A DNA stretch of 64,000 nt, taken from Parafenestella ontariensis. Lineage: Eukaryota; Ascomycota; Dothideomycetes; Pleosporales; Cucurbitariaceae. The stretch is taken from contig JAKGDA010000044.1 of NCBI GenBank assembly GCA_021596325.1, positions 1 to 64,000 on the forward strand, written 5' to 3'. Made by a program: the position numbers and the translations under genes. Below, piece after piece: positions 46,404-57,610 of the stretch (positions within the stretch are counted from its first letter, which is position 1; the number at the start of each line of letters is the position of its first letter). The notes under the pieces were generated by a model. That model was not told the DNA's origin and made no database searches. It saw nothing but the letters and a program-made list of their open reading frames with translations.

Positions 46404-46820
46404 CTAAACAGTAAACTCCAACCGATTCCCCGCATAATCCCTAGCAAAAAACCTCGACGGATACTCCACGCCCTCCGCCCCACTATTCGTCTCCCCCGGC
46501 CGATCCGCCTCTTTCGGCGCGGCTTCGCCCCCCCTTTCAAAATGCTCCCAAATCCTCTGTCGTAACTTGAGCAGGTCCTCCGTGCTGCCGAGCTTGAAAC
46601 ACGGGTGTCGAGAAGACGTGTTTTGGAAATCCTCGGGCTTGCCAAATGCAACGTGCACTTGTTGGCCGGACGTGCCGATGTCGAACCACAGAAGCGTGTC
46701 GCGCTGGAGGTGCGGGACTGCGCGGGGGGTTAGGCCGAGGGTTGTGGTGTAGAATTCTGCGGCCTGGGGGAGGGTCGAGGGGGGCACGACGAGGTTGATG
46801 TGGTGGAGGCCGGTTATCAT
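46404..46820 (-). CDS. VOC-fold (glyoxalase/dioxygenase-like) protein
   Basis: Intronless 138-aa protein of the vicinal-oxygen-chelate fold. MITGLHHINLVVPPSTLPQA at the start holds the first metal-ligand histidine region (HHIN), AEFYTTTLGLTP follows, then LLWFDIG, QQVHVAFGKPEDF and a C-terminal FFARDYAGNRLEF with the final glutamate that often binds metal. One module of two beta-alpha-beta-beta-beta units is enough for a full domain. Function may be glyoxalase, dioxygenase or resistance-type; it cannot be narrowed. Confidence 0.88.
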   Translation of the reverse strand: MITGLHHINLVVPPSTLPQAAEFYTTTLGLTPRAVPHLQRDTLLWFDIGTSGQQVHVAFGKPEDFQNTSSRHPCFKLGSTEDLLKLRQRIWEHFERGGEAAPKEADRPGETNSGAEGVEYPSRFFARDYAGNRLEFTV

Positions 46821-47329
46821 TTTGGGCGGTTGGTTGGGGGGAAGATAATTATATTTGTGTTAATTAGATGAGATTTGTGTAAATATATTCTATAAGGCTG
46901 TGTTGATATTTAAATACTAGCTGGAGTTTTGTTTGATAATGTAGAATCGGGGTGAAGTCCGCATTGTGGCGAGCACGCGGGCACTTGGCGGGGTAGTAGT
47001 TCGGTGGATAGCACGAGTCATGTGTGGGATATGGTGACATCGGCAACTGAAATATGTGGGTTTGAATCACTGTTTGTAAAAGAGAGCTTAGAAATCCGTA
47101 GGATTCTGTTGCCTTCAATTCCGAACGCTCTAAAATGCCGTTTCCAGTTACACTAGTTTACTTATAACGTGGTCTTGGCTACAGGGATGGTGCGGCAAAC
47201 ATTTCTGCCTTCAGAATGCTAGCACACGCGATGCATCTGTCACATGAAGAAAAATGCCAAGTGGACAGCAACAGCGCTGAAGTATAACCCGAACATGCAT
47301 CGACGTAGCCAACATGCGTTAGAGCAAGC
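46821..47329. other. Intergenic, no gene seen
   Basis: About 500 bp including the 5' flank of the VOC gene and the 3' flank of the XRCC4 gene. A stretch near 46990-47060 was examined as a tRNA candidate and did not fold properly. Confidence 0.5.
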
Positions 47330-48575
47330 CTAGAGCTCCTCATCCTCCGTCTCGTCATCCTCGTCTCCTGCAGGCGGGGAGGGCTTCTTGTCCCCATCTT
47401 TACTTCTCGTCGCTAGCCTTCCAAAAGGTAGGGAGCGAGGTGGCGGCACTCCTTCGCTTTCTGGCTCTTCACCTTTTGAGCTTCTTGCTACTGAGACAGA
47501 CTTCACCGTTTCAGATGACTTCGCTCTTGTTCCCGGCGCTATGTCTTCGTCCTCTGCTTCCGTCTCATCGTCGGATCGGTCTGGCGTGGTCGGCTCAGGC
47601 GCCTCTTCTTCGTCTTGCTCCTCCGCCTTGGCCTGGTCAATCTCCATTTGGTCGCTGTCCGAATCTTGCTTGATATCAGGCTCCACTGCTTGTGCGGGTG
47701 CTTTTCGTTTTGATGTCCGTGACGCGCCGGCCTTGCGAGTTTTTGTTTCGGCTCTTGTTGACTGGACGGCGGATGCTGCGCCATGATATGTCAGACATGT
47801 ATAAGAAACTACGAGGTGATAACTTACCTGTAGTCTTATCGACCTTGGCGCTGGCTAATAAACGACTCTGGTCCCTGATCTTCCTCTTCTTCTCATTCAG
47901 TAGCGCCATGAACTGCTGGAGCATTGCGGTCTCCGCTTCGTTTTTTGTCTTGATGAAGTCTTCCAGTTGCGCATTGAGCTTTGTGATAGTATCCTGCTCA
48001 CTGCTGACTCTCGCTTTCAACTCCGCCATCTCTTGCAGCGTCTGAGCGTGTGCTTGGGCTGAGGCTTGCGCCCAGTCGAAAGGATTGAATTCGAAATCAT
48101 CATCGCGAGGCAGAATGATCTCACCCAACGTTACCTACACGCGGTCAGCCTAGCTCCTACATACTGACAAACTGCTCACCTTAATGCCCTGAACGTCCTG
48201 TCTGATAGAGAGCTCAAGGTTGTCATTCTTCAGTGCGTATACTATACGAACGCCGTCCAATATGCCGGCCTGGCCGCTTTCAGGCTGTTTCTGTAGTAGG
48301 AAATGAGACAAAATGGTCGCCCAGTCGTCATCGCTGCCCTTGAATTTGTGCCTCAATCTTCCAAGATTGCGGTGCTTGACTGAAGACGCGTTAGGAGCGC
48401 GACAAACTTGACACGAAGGGGCGAGATTACTTGTTGCCACATATGGACTCTCTCCCTCGCAGCCGACGAGTCGCAGATCGAGTGCATGGGAGCCCTCTTG
48501 TTGCACCTCGACCAGCACGGTTTCCCCGCGACCGCTAGCGGGCTGCACGGCAATGATGCAGCGACGGGTAGCCAT
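47330..48575 (-). CDS. XRCC4/Lif1-type DNA ligase IV cofactor
   Basis: Non-homologous end-joining factor that scaffolds DNA ligase IV in the nucleus; 365 aa. Exons are 48575-48431, 48379-48180, 48134-47828 and 47775-47330; introns are 51, 45 and 52 nt. The head domain spans residues 1 to about 130 (LVEVQQEGSHALDLRLVG, then HKFKGSDDDWATIL). A coiled coil follows (residues about 140-200: AQTLQEMAELKARV, AMLQQFMALLNEKKRKIRDQ), the part that binds ligase IV in relatives. The tail is acidic and Ser/Pro-rich with a basic TSKRKAPAQA patch, a likely nuclear signal. Intron 1 is in frame and stop-free but has GTAATC, CTAAC and TTCAG signals, and removing it restores the head-domain sequence YVATIKHRNLG. 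Confidence 0.85.
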
Positions 48576-49252
48576 GTCGTGCGTCGTGATGGAGAGAGCT
48601 AATTAGAGGTGTGGCGTATGAGAAGAAACTTGGTCTAATCCTGGGGTAATCCTAGCAGGCGTGTATCACCACTGTGTCTAGTATAGATGATGCCTGTCAA
48701 GACGGGGCCGGATGTTTCAGGAGTGAAAGAGACGAGGAGCACTACGTGAAGTTTATGAGAGATGGCGAAAATCGCGTGCAGCGAGAAATAGCGAAAATCG
48801 CGCGCAATGAGAGAGCTTGTAGGCAGCAATGAAGGTTTTGGTCTGGTGTGGACAGGCAACCAACAACGCGTTAGTGAAACAGACTCGTTGTCACTCGTGC
48901 CGTCGACGCATCTTCTTCTGCGCCACACGCTTGAGGACACTCACGAGGGCAATATATACGATATGATCGCGCTCGCTGCTATGATGCGGGGAGAAATTAA
49001 TCCCCAGGACTACTGCTATGTACGGATCGTCGTGCTTGCCCGTGCGCAAGGTGTTGTTTTTCACGCGTGCACGCGCGTTTTTAGCTTGCTTGGGGAGAGC
49101 TTTGGCCGCTTCGCGAGCTTTCCTGCTGTGCAGTACACACCGACTCGGTTCGCTTCTGCGCACCACCTGCAGCCCAGCCACTCTACTTCCCACCTCACGC
49201 AAGAATCTGCACCTGCTCTTCGCAAACCACGACTCACCTTGCGCGAGCAAGC
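48576..49252. promoter_or_regulatory. Bidirectional promoter, XRCC4 and BYR4 genes
   Basis: 677 bp between divergent start codons. It has an ACGCGT box (48866-48871), the MluI cell-cycle element bound by MBF-type factors in yeasts, and two copies of gcgaaaatcgcg at 48765-48776 and 48791-48802, 26 bp apart. The latter contains an E2F/MBF-like core. A G1/S-linked control is inferred. Confidence 0.55.
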
Positions 49253-51914
49253 ATGGCTGCGCCCAAGAGCTTTGCGGCGCGCATTGCAAGCTTAACCAGC
49301 AACAAGCCCGAAATGGAATCCTGGGACGACGAATTCGAGGAGAATGACGGGCTACTTTTCAAGGCTTCCACCGCCCTCTCTCTGTCCTCGCGCATGTCGG
49401 TGCGCTCCGAATCGAATACCGGCGACGACGATAACTGGCAGGTCTTGATCACGCCAAACGACGAGCCCTCAACGACCAGGGCGATCACTTCTGCCGCCCA
49501 ACAAGCAGGCATCCCGATACCTGCATCGATAGCACCCAACGCGCTCTTGGGCGGAACGATAAAGCGCTTGGGGAAGAAGAAGTCGAGCCGCAAGATTGAG
49601 GTTGACGACGACTGGGGGAACGACCTGGAGCTTCCGGGGAACTCAAATGAGGGATTGAAGCTGAAGGCGCCATCGCCGCGCACACCGGCGGGCGTCGAGG
49701 ATGATTTCGACTTCGACGACTTCGGCGAGGGCAGTCTGGGCATTCGCTTTGCTGGTACGCGACACGCTACCTCCCGGGGCGCAAGAAGTTCCTCGGTCTC
49801 GGTGGTGTCTGCCATGAGCCCCAGCTTGGGCAGCTGCATGACGGTTGAGAGCGACGATGACGGCCTGTCAGGCCTGATATTGCCTAGTGACGGGCTTGAC
49901 TTCGCCGCCCGCCTGGACAAGCTCAAGAAGAGCGAGCAAGATGCCTCTCCCCTCCCGCCTCTGCGACTGCGCGACATCTCACCCCCGCCTGCGCCCACGT
50001 CTGCGCCCACATCTGCACCCACTTCGGCGCCCTTCACTATCGACGAGGTCTCATCGCCTCCCGCCGCGATAACAACCCCATCACCGCCTCTCGAGAGCCA
50101 AGCAGCACCCTCGCCGAAGCCGCAGCCCGTGGTCGATGAAGAAGACTTCTTAGATGGCCTCGACTTCGGCGGTGACGAAATATTCGACAGCCAGAAGCTT
50201 ACCCTAAACCGGAATATAGTCGTGAAGAAGCCGGCCGCAAAGTCTCCAGCGCCTCCCGCTGCTCGTCCCGCCTCTACTATCACCTTTACCGACCGACCGA
50301 CTACCTCACGGATACCAAGGCCGCTACCCTCGAGCCGCACACGGCTCACTCCTGTGTACGAGACTGGTGCATCGACTCAAGGCCAGACCAGACCAATGCC
50401 AACAACTACGAGTGCACAACTCCTGCGCGCAAAGCGCTCGGCTCCTGTGCTTCGCAACACCAATCTGAACCAACCATCTCGAACACCCTTTTTGCCTGCC
50501 GGGAACTCGACTGCTCAGTCACACCATGTCATGGGCAAGACCTCACAGCCGCATCTTCGCCGCGACTCAGATCCTCGCCGACCGCAATCCCCCTCCATGC
50601 GGCCCTACTCTCGTAACGAGACGCCCAGCCGCGCAGGGGTGAGACGTGATCTAGCTCCCTCTGCCCTCGCACGTCACCCACCTCCAAAGAAGCTAACGCA
50701 GCCTCAGCGTAAGCGAAACTTTGGTGACGGCCATGAGCTAGACTCGTTCGACGACTTACCGACATCTGCGGCAAAAGAGAAACAATTCGAGAAGGTCCCG
50801 CGCAATGTCGCTAGCAACAAAAGCCTACGCCAACAACCTAGCATCTCACGCCTGCCTATGCCAGATCGCATGGCTACGCCACTGCCTCAAACACCGCGAA
50901 GCCCGCCCAAGATGGACCACACACCTCGTTTTGCGCGAGATACTGCAGCAAGCAGAAACGCACGTGAGCAGCGGTTGGCAGGTACGAGGTCACGAGCAGA
51001 TGTCTCAACAGCACCGAGGCCCATCAGTTGGGCTGCACAAGTTGCCGCTCGTAGTCCTCATACCAGTCCAACTGCTCACCGAAAGAAAGGCACAGGTCAA
51101 AAGCCACAACTGATACGGCAAATGACCCAACCATTTACACACAGTGAGTACAATACACATTGCGTCCTTTCGTTAGACTAACCTTGAAGTAGACGAAAAA
51201 GGCATGGTATACAATCCAACACTACAACGTTGGGAAGGAAATGAGGAAGCTCTGGTGTCCTTCTCCCACCCCAACACCTCCACCACGACACTCGCTTTGA
51301 CTACAGCGAGTACGCCAACCTTTGCACCACCAGGCAACCCACTTAGTCGTCTGCACGACCGCTCGCATTCGATATCGCACACAGCATTGTCCTCGATTCA
51401 TGCTGCACAGAAAAGTTTCTCGTCTCGCGCAGCCAAACTTGCTGCACCGCCGGCGCCAGCACCGGCGCCTTCGCCGCCCCGACCAGCGCTCATCTCACAG
51501 ATGGCAGTACCGCGTGGCGTGCAGTACGAAGGGCGCATGGTATTCGATCCAGTCAAGATGACTTGGCTGAAAGCCGCTCGACCGTCGAACGACCCCCGAT
51601 CACCATCTGAACTGGATGACGAGGAAGACCCCTTTGCCGGCCTTGACGACTTGAAAGACAACGAGAGTCTCGCCGGCGGTAATGCCGCAGGTGGAGCTAG
51701 CACACCAAACCCCGACGAGCCAAGCTTCGTCGGCGAAGAGTTCGATGTCGGTCCCGGCTTCATCCGCAGACAACGTGACGAGGAAGCCGCCTGGCGACGA
51801 CGCGTTGAAGGCTGGGTTGGCGGCATCCGCGACAATGGCGAGCAGCGGGGCGGTTGGAGATGGGCGATCCGAGACTTTGCCGCCAGCGCGTCTGCTGGTG
51901 GCACAGCCATCTAA
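49253..51914 (+). CDS. byr4: Byr4/Bfa1-type GAP subunit, septation/mitotic exit regulator
   Basis: Regulator of septation or mitotic exit, 870 aa, exons 49253-51143 and 51193-51914 (49-nt intron, phase 1). Relatives form a two-part GAP with Cdc16/Bub2 for the GTPase Spg1/Tem1 at the spindle pole body. ESWDDEFEEND near the start is the typical acidic N-terminal motif, followed by VDDDWGNDLELP and DDFDFDDFGEGSL. The long middle is Pro/Ser/Arg-rich and disordered, with a short APTSAPTSAPTSAP repeat near residue 245. After the intron, EKGMVYNPTLQRWEGNE and GRMVFDPVKMTWLKA are the two Byr4/Bfa1 C-terminal motifs. An antisense 371-aa open frame is a shadow of its codon bias. Confidence 0.88.
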
Positions 51915-53124
51915 TGTTTTTGTATATGTCACACACACCCACACAGATACATGCTTACGACGACGACGACACGATTGCATCAGATTCGGGGTTTCAGGCT
52001 CATGACTGGAATATGGTATGTTTCCCAAAAAAGAAAAAGTAATGAGGTGGTCTGGATTGTCTTTATGTTAAGATATCCCCCGAGTGTTACGATGGGCGTG
52101 TTTGGATATATAGCCGCCTCACTCTCTTACGACGACGACATTTTATGATTTACGACTGCATTATACAGATGGGGAGCTTCATTGCTCGGGGTAGATGAAT
52201 TTATGACTGTTTCTTATATGGGTTTAATATTTGCATGTGTTTGTTTGGAAGGTTTTATTGATATCGCTTCTAGGCTACCACCTTTAATTGTGAGGTAAAA
52301 TATGTTCATATTCTTTCATTGTACTGTCTTGCAGAATGCTCATCTCAGCGCAAATACACCGTCATCTTCCTTATCAGCATTCTTTTCCTGAGATATCTGA
52401 GCCATTCTTCTTTGTTCTATCTACCCTCTCTATCTCGTCTTCCTTTCCCGTCACACTGTTATGACGTTCTTTTTTCCTCCACCCCCTCTATCATGTCTTC
52501 CTCTCCCCCCGCCTCACTGTTATCATGTCTTGTCCATACTTTGCCATCTCTGGAGAATCGCACAGTCATCCTACACGGGCGCGTGGGTCCAACGAAAGCC
52601 CAGCGAACCAAGTATCAAGGCCACCTAAATGTAGAATGAACTAGCTTCTACATACCAACTACCTACTAAGCTTTCCATAGTACTGCTGCTGCTGCTGCCC
52701 TTTACAATAGGTGCCGCTAGGAGTTGTCGGCGCCCGGGCGCACGGACGCAAATCATATCTATACAGCTCGCGAGGCTGCCCACCTTCCTCTTCTTCTTCT
52801 CCTCACCACCCCACCCTCTCACACCCTCCCGCCCTCCCGCCCTCCCCTGGTAGGCATTCGTGTCGACCATTCTCCCTACACTCGTCTAGGCAACTAGACA
52901 TTTTTCCCGCTCCCGACTCGCGTTACGCGCGAGCCAGCCCAGACCTCTTAATTGAGTGTTCTGGACGGGGACTCTCTGGAACGTGTTCTGCACTGACCGG
53001 TTTGTCTATCGCGTTTTGCTGCTGTCCTGTTACGCAGGTGCGGTGATTCGTCCCAGATCGCTTCTTTGAAGTGTGTCTTCTTCACTTTTCTCTCTTGTTT
53101 TTCTTGTTCGTAGGAAACTACGAA
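51915..53124. other. Intergenic, CT-rich with short duplications
   Basis: The 3' flank of the BYR4 gene is followed by CT-rich DNA at 52370-52560 that contains a diverged direct duplication of about 50 bp (52426-52473 and 52482-52529, both with a tcttcct...cactgttat core). A short ctg run lies near 52684, and a pyrimidine-rich stretch at 52780-52860. This is probably the promoter of a downstream gene; a TAG acceptor at 53111-53113 would fit a leader intron. Confidence 0.5.
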
Positions 53125-53451
53125 ATGGGGTTTGAGTTGGAATCTGCCTCGATTACCTTGGGGATTCTCCCAGGCGGGAAGGACGGTGGTGTAGATGGGC
53201 TAAACGTAGCAGATGAGCCTGGTGTTCAGTTAGCGCCGAAGCCTATACTGAAGAACAAGTCTGCATTCGACGACTTTGATATTTCGGACTACGAATCGGA
53301 CGGTGAAGATAAAGCCAATGCAACCGGGACGAAACTCAGCAATAAGGCGAGGAAAATAGCTGTATCGGGCCAACCTCCGTGCCAAAGAAGCCGCCGCGAC
53401 GGACGAGCAGGCCAAGTTAGGTCCAGAATTGAAACAAGACCAACAGCCTGA
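53125..53451 (+). CDS. Short hypothetical protein, possibly frameshifted
   Basis: An open frame of 108 aa starting MGFELESASITLG with a polar, acidic middle (SAFDDFDISDYESDGED) that looks like real protein sequence. After NKARKIAVS the coding-like signal moves to another frame, reading NLRAKEAAATDEQAKLG and ending at a stop near 53491. One frameshift would give about 120 aa. It follows a CT-rich promoter-like region. No family is recognised. Confidence 0.4.
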   Translation: MGFELESASITLGILPGGKDGGVDGLNVADEPGVQLAPKPILKNKSAFDDFDISDYESDGEDKANATGTKLSNKARKIAVSGQPPCQRSRRDGRAGQVRSRIETRPTA

Positions 53452-53926
53452 TCCGCAGTTTCGGCAGCCACCTCCTAGCAGCGGTGCATGAATTTTATGC
53501 CTAGACTAGGTAATTGTGTAGCTTCCCAGATCTCCGGAAGCTGTGAGAAGACTTGAGGCGTGACACTCCTTTGTAGGTTTGTGATGTGTCCTTGCTGACT
53601 GTATTTGTCAACAGGCTTTTGACATGCACCATGGAATTGATCTGCAGTACATGCCACACTGAGCGATTTCAGGATCTCCGCCCTCAACGGATTTGCTCAG
53701 CTTATCGGTGCTGCAGCAACCTGTAGCCGTGGTTGGTACTTCTTTCGCTTACTACCTAGTATAGCTGCATGCCACGTCTGCTGGAGCTCCCCCGCGCGAG
53801 GCTGAGAAACGCGCAGCTTTGCGCGTTGCCTTATCGGACTGACTGTTCTTTAATAGTCCGAGTCGTCGTTTAATGCGATGAACAAACACACTACTCCTTC
53901 TTGTCACGTCAAACATACAATCGACT
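53452..53926. other. Intergenic; upstream of C2H2 gene
   Basis: Includes the end of the frame-shifted part of the small upstream gene (to about 53491) and the promoter of the zinc-finger gene. Nothing else is visible. Confidence 0.45.
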
Positions 53927-55569
53927 ATGGTGCAACCTCGAACAGATCGCGAACATCGGCAATGCCGAACATGTGTTGAAAGCGTGGTCTACTCACGGGG
54001 CACAGGCATTGTTGAGCATGACCGCCTTTGGCAGTGTTGCAGGTGTGGTTTTGCTGAAAACCACACTCTATGGGATGCCGCATGCTCATACTGTGCCGGC
54101 CTCTCCAACAACCAGCCTTTGGAGGATGCTCTCCTCTGCCAGAGACCTATCGACACCACTTTAGAGCTCGATTCGGACCTCACTGATGCGTATGCGACTT
54201 CATACGTTATTTTCTCACCAGAGCTTTTGAGCAACATCTCGAGAACCCGTCCTATGGATGACCTAACGTCAGAAGTCCATCAAAATCTGTTGCGTTTTGA
54301 CCGGTTTTTACAATCGAACGAAATTGGAACCATGGTACCTACCAATAATTATGACGACTACGAGGTGGCTGAAGCCACAACCTCTTTTGGCTCTTATGAT
54401 ACCCGCGCAGTTTCAAATACTTGTAATGACTACAACATATCCATGGCACATGACACTCAACACGCGACACAATGTCCCAGTCTCCAGGACGTACGACATC
54501 AAGGATCACACTGGTCACAATCAAGTTCTGGTGATCAAACGGTTGCGCTGAATACCTTGGACAAAGAGGGAAGCCCGAGCTGTTTTAAAGACGACAGTTG
54601 CTATGGCTCTTTGTTACTTGATCCAACGGAAGAAGCACCATCGAGGAAAAGAAATCACAGCGAGATTGGAGATCTCGACTCGATAAGTGTACCTACAGAG
54701 GAAGATCCTATCAAGGAAAGCACAGGGAAACGGAAACGGTTACTTGACTCTTCCAAGCCTCGCCTTGCATGCCCATTTTACAAACACAGCCCATGGCGTT
54801 GCAAACATACTTCCTGTGCACGACCAGGCTTTCTCGGCATTCATAGACTCAAGCAACATTTGGAAAGAGACCATCTCTTTCATCAGTGCAAACGATGCGG
54901 ATCGACTTTCCGCGGCGCTACCGGGGCAGAAGCGTTAGCAGTCCACAACCGGTTGCCTGATCCGTGTCGATGGCAGGCAAATGTTCCTCCTATCTGGGCA
55001 ATCGACCAAGCCGCTTTGGATGTGCTCAAGTGCCGCAAGGGTGTCCAGGGCAAGTCGGAGGAACAGCGATGGCGGGAGATATACTCTCTTGTCATTGCTG
55101 ATGCGTCAAATTCCGAGCAGCCAACTGCGTGTAAGTGAACACATCTGTTACTCTTGGTAAGACCTTACTGACTTCTTCAGATGTCGACGGTACTATGGCT
55201 TTTGGGGACGACAGTATACCTCATGCTGCATCAGCGTGTACGGAACAACAAGCCATGGAAAACTGGTCTCGAGAGCTACTTCGCGTCCTCCCTGGTCGCC
55301 TTACCTCGGCTATCATGAGCGCTACACATGACAATCGACTGTCCAATCTCTGGAAATCGTTCGCACGCGACCACCTCTACGAAATTCTTCAAGATACCCT
55401 CAACGAAATCACTTCAAAACTTCGCGAAGAGTCTCGGGACTCTCTACTGATTGACGACCTGAGTGAGGAGCCAGAGCAGAGTTCTCTTCCATCATCATTC
55501 TCGTCTGCATATTCGACCCAAGACTCAAGCGTTGAGTTCTTTGACTTCTCGCAGCTGGAACATGAATGA
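53927..55569 (+). CDS. C2H2-type zinc-finger protein with N-terminal zinc ribbon
   Basis: Probable nuclear protein of 530 aa, exons 53927-55130 and 55181-55569 (50-nt intron, phase 1). The N-terminal 60 residues carry a ribbon-like CRTC...WQCCRCG...CSYC arrangement. The middle is Ser/Thr-rich with a basic stretch TGKRKRLLDSSKPR. The C2H2 region follows: ACPFYKHSPWRCKHTSC, then GIHRLKQHLERDHLFHQC and CKRCGSTF, a layout common in Pezizomycotina proteins of unknown role. The C-terminal exon is acidic and ends in a short aromatic motif (SVEFFDFSQLEHE). Neither partner nor target is known. Confidence 0.82.
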
Positions 55570-56294
55570 GGAAATGGTAGATAGAGCCTGGCTCTGCATC
55601 ACCGGCAGTCCTTTGTGTCAATACACCTCATATTTATTACCGCCATCCTGATGAATGAAACGCCTTGTCTCGCAGTAACTATGAAACGTCAGATATCGAA
55701 GTATTTCTCCGCTTTCTCAAACGTCCTAAGCATATGGGATGTGTTGGACTAGTCCTCATCTAGTACGGAGAATCGGCCATACCATGCGCGACCCTAGCCC
55801 TTTCCTTTTCGGGTACGGAGCTAGACGAGCCGTCAACTTTGCGTTCGATATAGTAACTTACGTTTCAACAGGGTGCTAAGCTGTGCTGTTAGGAACAACA
55901 GGAATCAAAATGCAAGCTGGGAATATTCTCCACGTGGACTCCTAGCGGGATGCCCTATGGCTAGTGGTGGAGATTTATGGCAGTTTTTAAACCGTCACTC
56001 TACCGACGACCTCTATCGCCAACCAACCGGAAACCCAACAGTGCGAACACGTCTAAATTCAGCGCTATCAGCCGCGTCCACCTATTCCGACTGTCTACAA
56101 ATACTCGGCTCGAGCTCAATTCATATAATCACATTTGAATGCAATCTGTGTCTATTCCACTATGGAGAAACCGACGACAGAGGAGGATCTTACTCTATTA
56201 GAACCTGGACGGCCGCATAAGACGCAGACCTGAGTGTCTTACCCTTCCTGGTCAATTTTCAACACGATATTCCCAGCAGATTCCATATACAAAC
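55570..56294. other. Intergenic, no gene seen
   Basis: The 3' flank of the zinc-finger gene and the promoter of the esterase gene. A 115-aa open frame at 55873-56220 has no motifs and is judged non-coding. Confidence 0.5.
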
Positions 56295-57121
56295 ATGCGC
56301 TTCAACTTTCGCTCCGCTGCCTTGGCCACACTGTCTTTGACAGCCGCTGTGACCGCAGCCCCGGCAGAACTAGCTGAGCGCCAGTCCACAGTCCGGATTA
56401 TGGCACTAGGTGACTCCATCACCGGCAGTCCAGTACGCAGCCCAACCTAATCCAACTACAACACATGAATAACCCCAACGCCAGGGCTGTTGGCGTGCCT
56501 ATCTCTGGCAGAAACTCCAACAAGCAGGCATCAAAAACACCGACTTTGTCGGTACACTGCCTGCACAAGGTTGCGGATTCCAATATGACGGCGAGAACGA
56601 AGGACACGTGAGTTCCACCCATCCCTTTCCTTCCATGACGAAAGAATTGGATTAAGTAGACTTACACGATTTAGGGCGGCTACCTCGCCATCAACATCGC
56701 AACCCAAAACCAGCTCCCAGGCTGGCTCTCTTCGACAAAACCCGACATCATCATGATGCACCTCGGCACCAACGACGTGTGGAACAACCGCTCACCCTCA
56801 GAAATCACAGCCGCGTACAGTAAACTCGTCGACCAGATGCGGGCGTCAAAAGCGTCTATGAAGATCCTCGTCGCGAAGATTATTCCGATGAAGCCGCCGA
56901 ACTGCGGGGAGTGCGGGGCGCGCGTTGTTGCGCTGAACAGTGTGGTTGAGGCGTGGGCGGCGAATAAGACGAGCGCGAGCAGTCCGATTACGGTGGTGGA
57001 TGCTTGGACGGGGTTTGATGCGGGGGGTATGACGGGCGATGGGGTGCATCCGAATGAGGCGGGGAATAGGAGGTTGGCGGAGGTGTGGTTTGAGCCGTTG
57101 GTGAGGGCTATTAGGGGGTGA
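56295..57121 (+). CDS. Secreted SGNH esterase, CE3-like
   Basis: Secreted GDSL/SGNH hydrolase of 235 aa, exons 56295-56432, 56485-56607 and 56675-57121; introns are 52 and 67 nt. Residues 1 to about 21 are a signal peptide (ATLSLTAAVTAAPA). MALGDSITGSPGCWRAYLW carries the nucleophile S41 and spans the first junction; MMHLGTNDVW is the block III Asn motif, and DGVHPN (D209, H212) completes the catalytic triad. The order and the GCWR element match carbohydrate esterase family 3 (acetyl xylan esterase-like), so de-acetylation of plant polysaccharide is likely. Substrate assignment is by family. Confidence 0.88.
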
Positions 57122-57610
57122 TGAGGTGTGTTGTGGGGTATTGGTCGCTGGGATTGCGGTGGAAGAAGATGGACGGGTTGATAGGACAGGAAAACCTACT
57201 GAACCGCTCACTTTTTCAATATGGTATATGGCGAAAATGCTACTGTAGCGCCCTGAAGTGCACATATAAAGGCTGTTTGCGTACTTTGTCGTGTATAGTT
57301 GGACAGTTTCACGAAGGAAATAGGCTGCTGGTGATGTTGAAGGTATGTTAATAAGTGAAGCGGGCATAGAATGTACTTGAGGAAAGAGGAGACTGTATTG
57401 ACCAAGCTCATGAATCTCTATCTAGCTATTGATCTGGAACGTATGTGATCATTCGCACACTAATATAACAGTCAAAATTGTCTCCGTTACAAAGCCTCTA
57501 TTAGTCCGGTCTCTTTTGCAATCTGTACTCCGAGTAATTACACCCTCTGTACTTAAGCTCAAATCATAGTCGCTTTACTCCTGCTTGACGTGTTCCGCTA
57601 ACTTCTTAAC
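57122..57610. other. Convergent spacer, no gene seen
   Basis: About 490 bp between the esterase gene (plus) and the Q-rich protein gene (minus), expected to be 3' flanks of both. Confidence 0.5.

Noticed and set aside
46980..47070. tRNA-like stretch with a gggtttgaatcac segment
   Set aside because: The T-loop-like piece is not matched by an acceptor stem or D-arm of correct spacing.
49234..50349. A 371-aa open frame on the minus strand
   Set aside because: It lies wholly antisense to the first BYR4 exon, is Ser/Gly/Arg-rich as expected from reading GC-rich coding DNA backwards, and has no motif.
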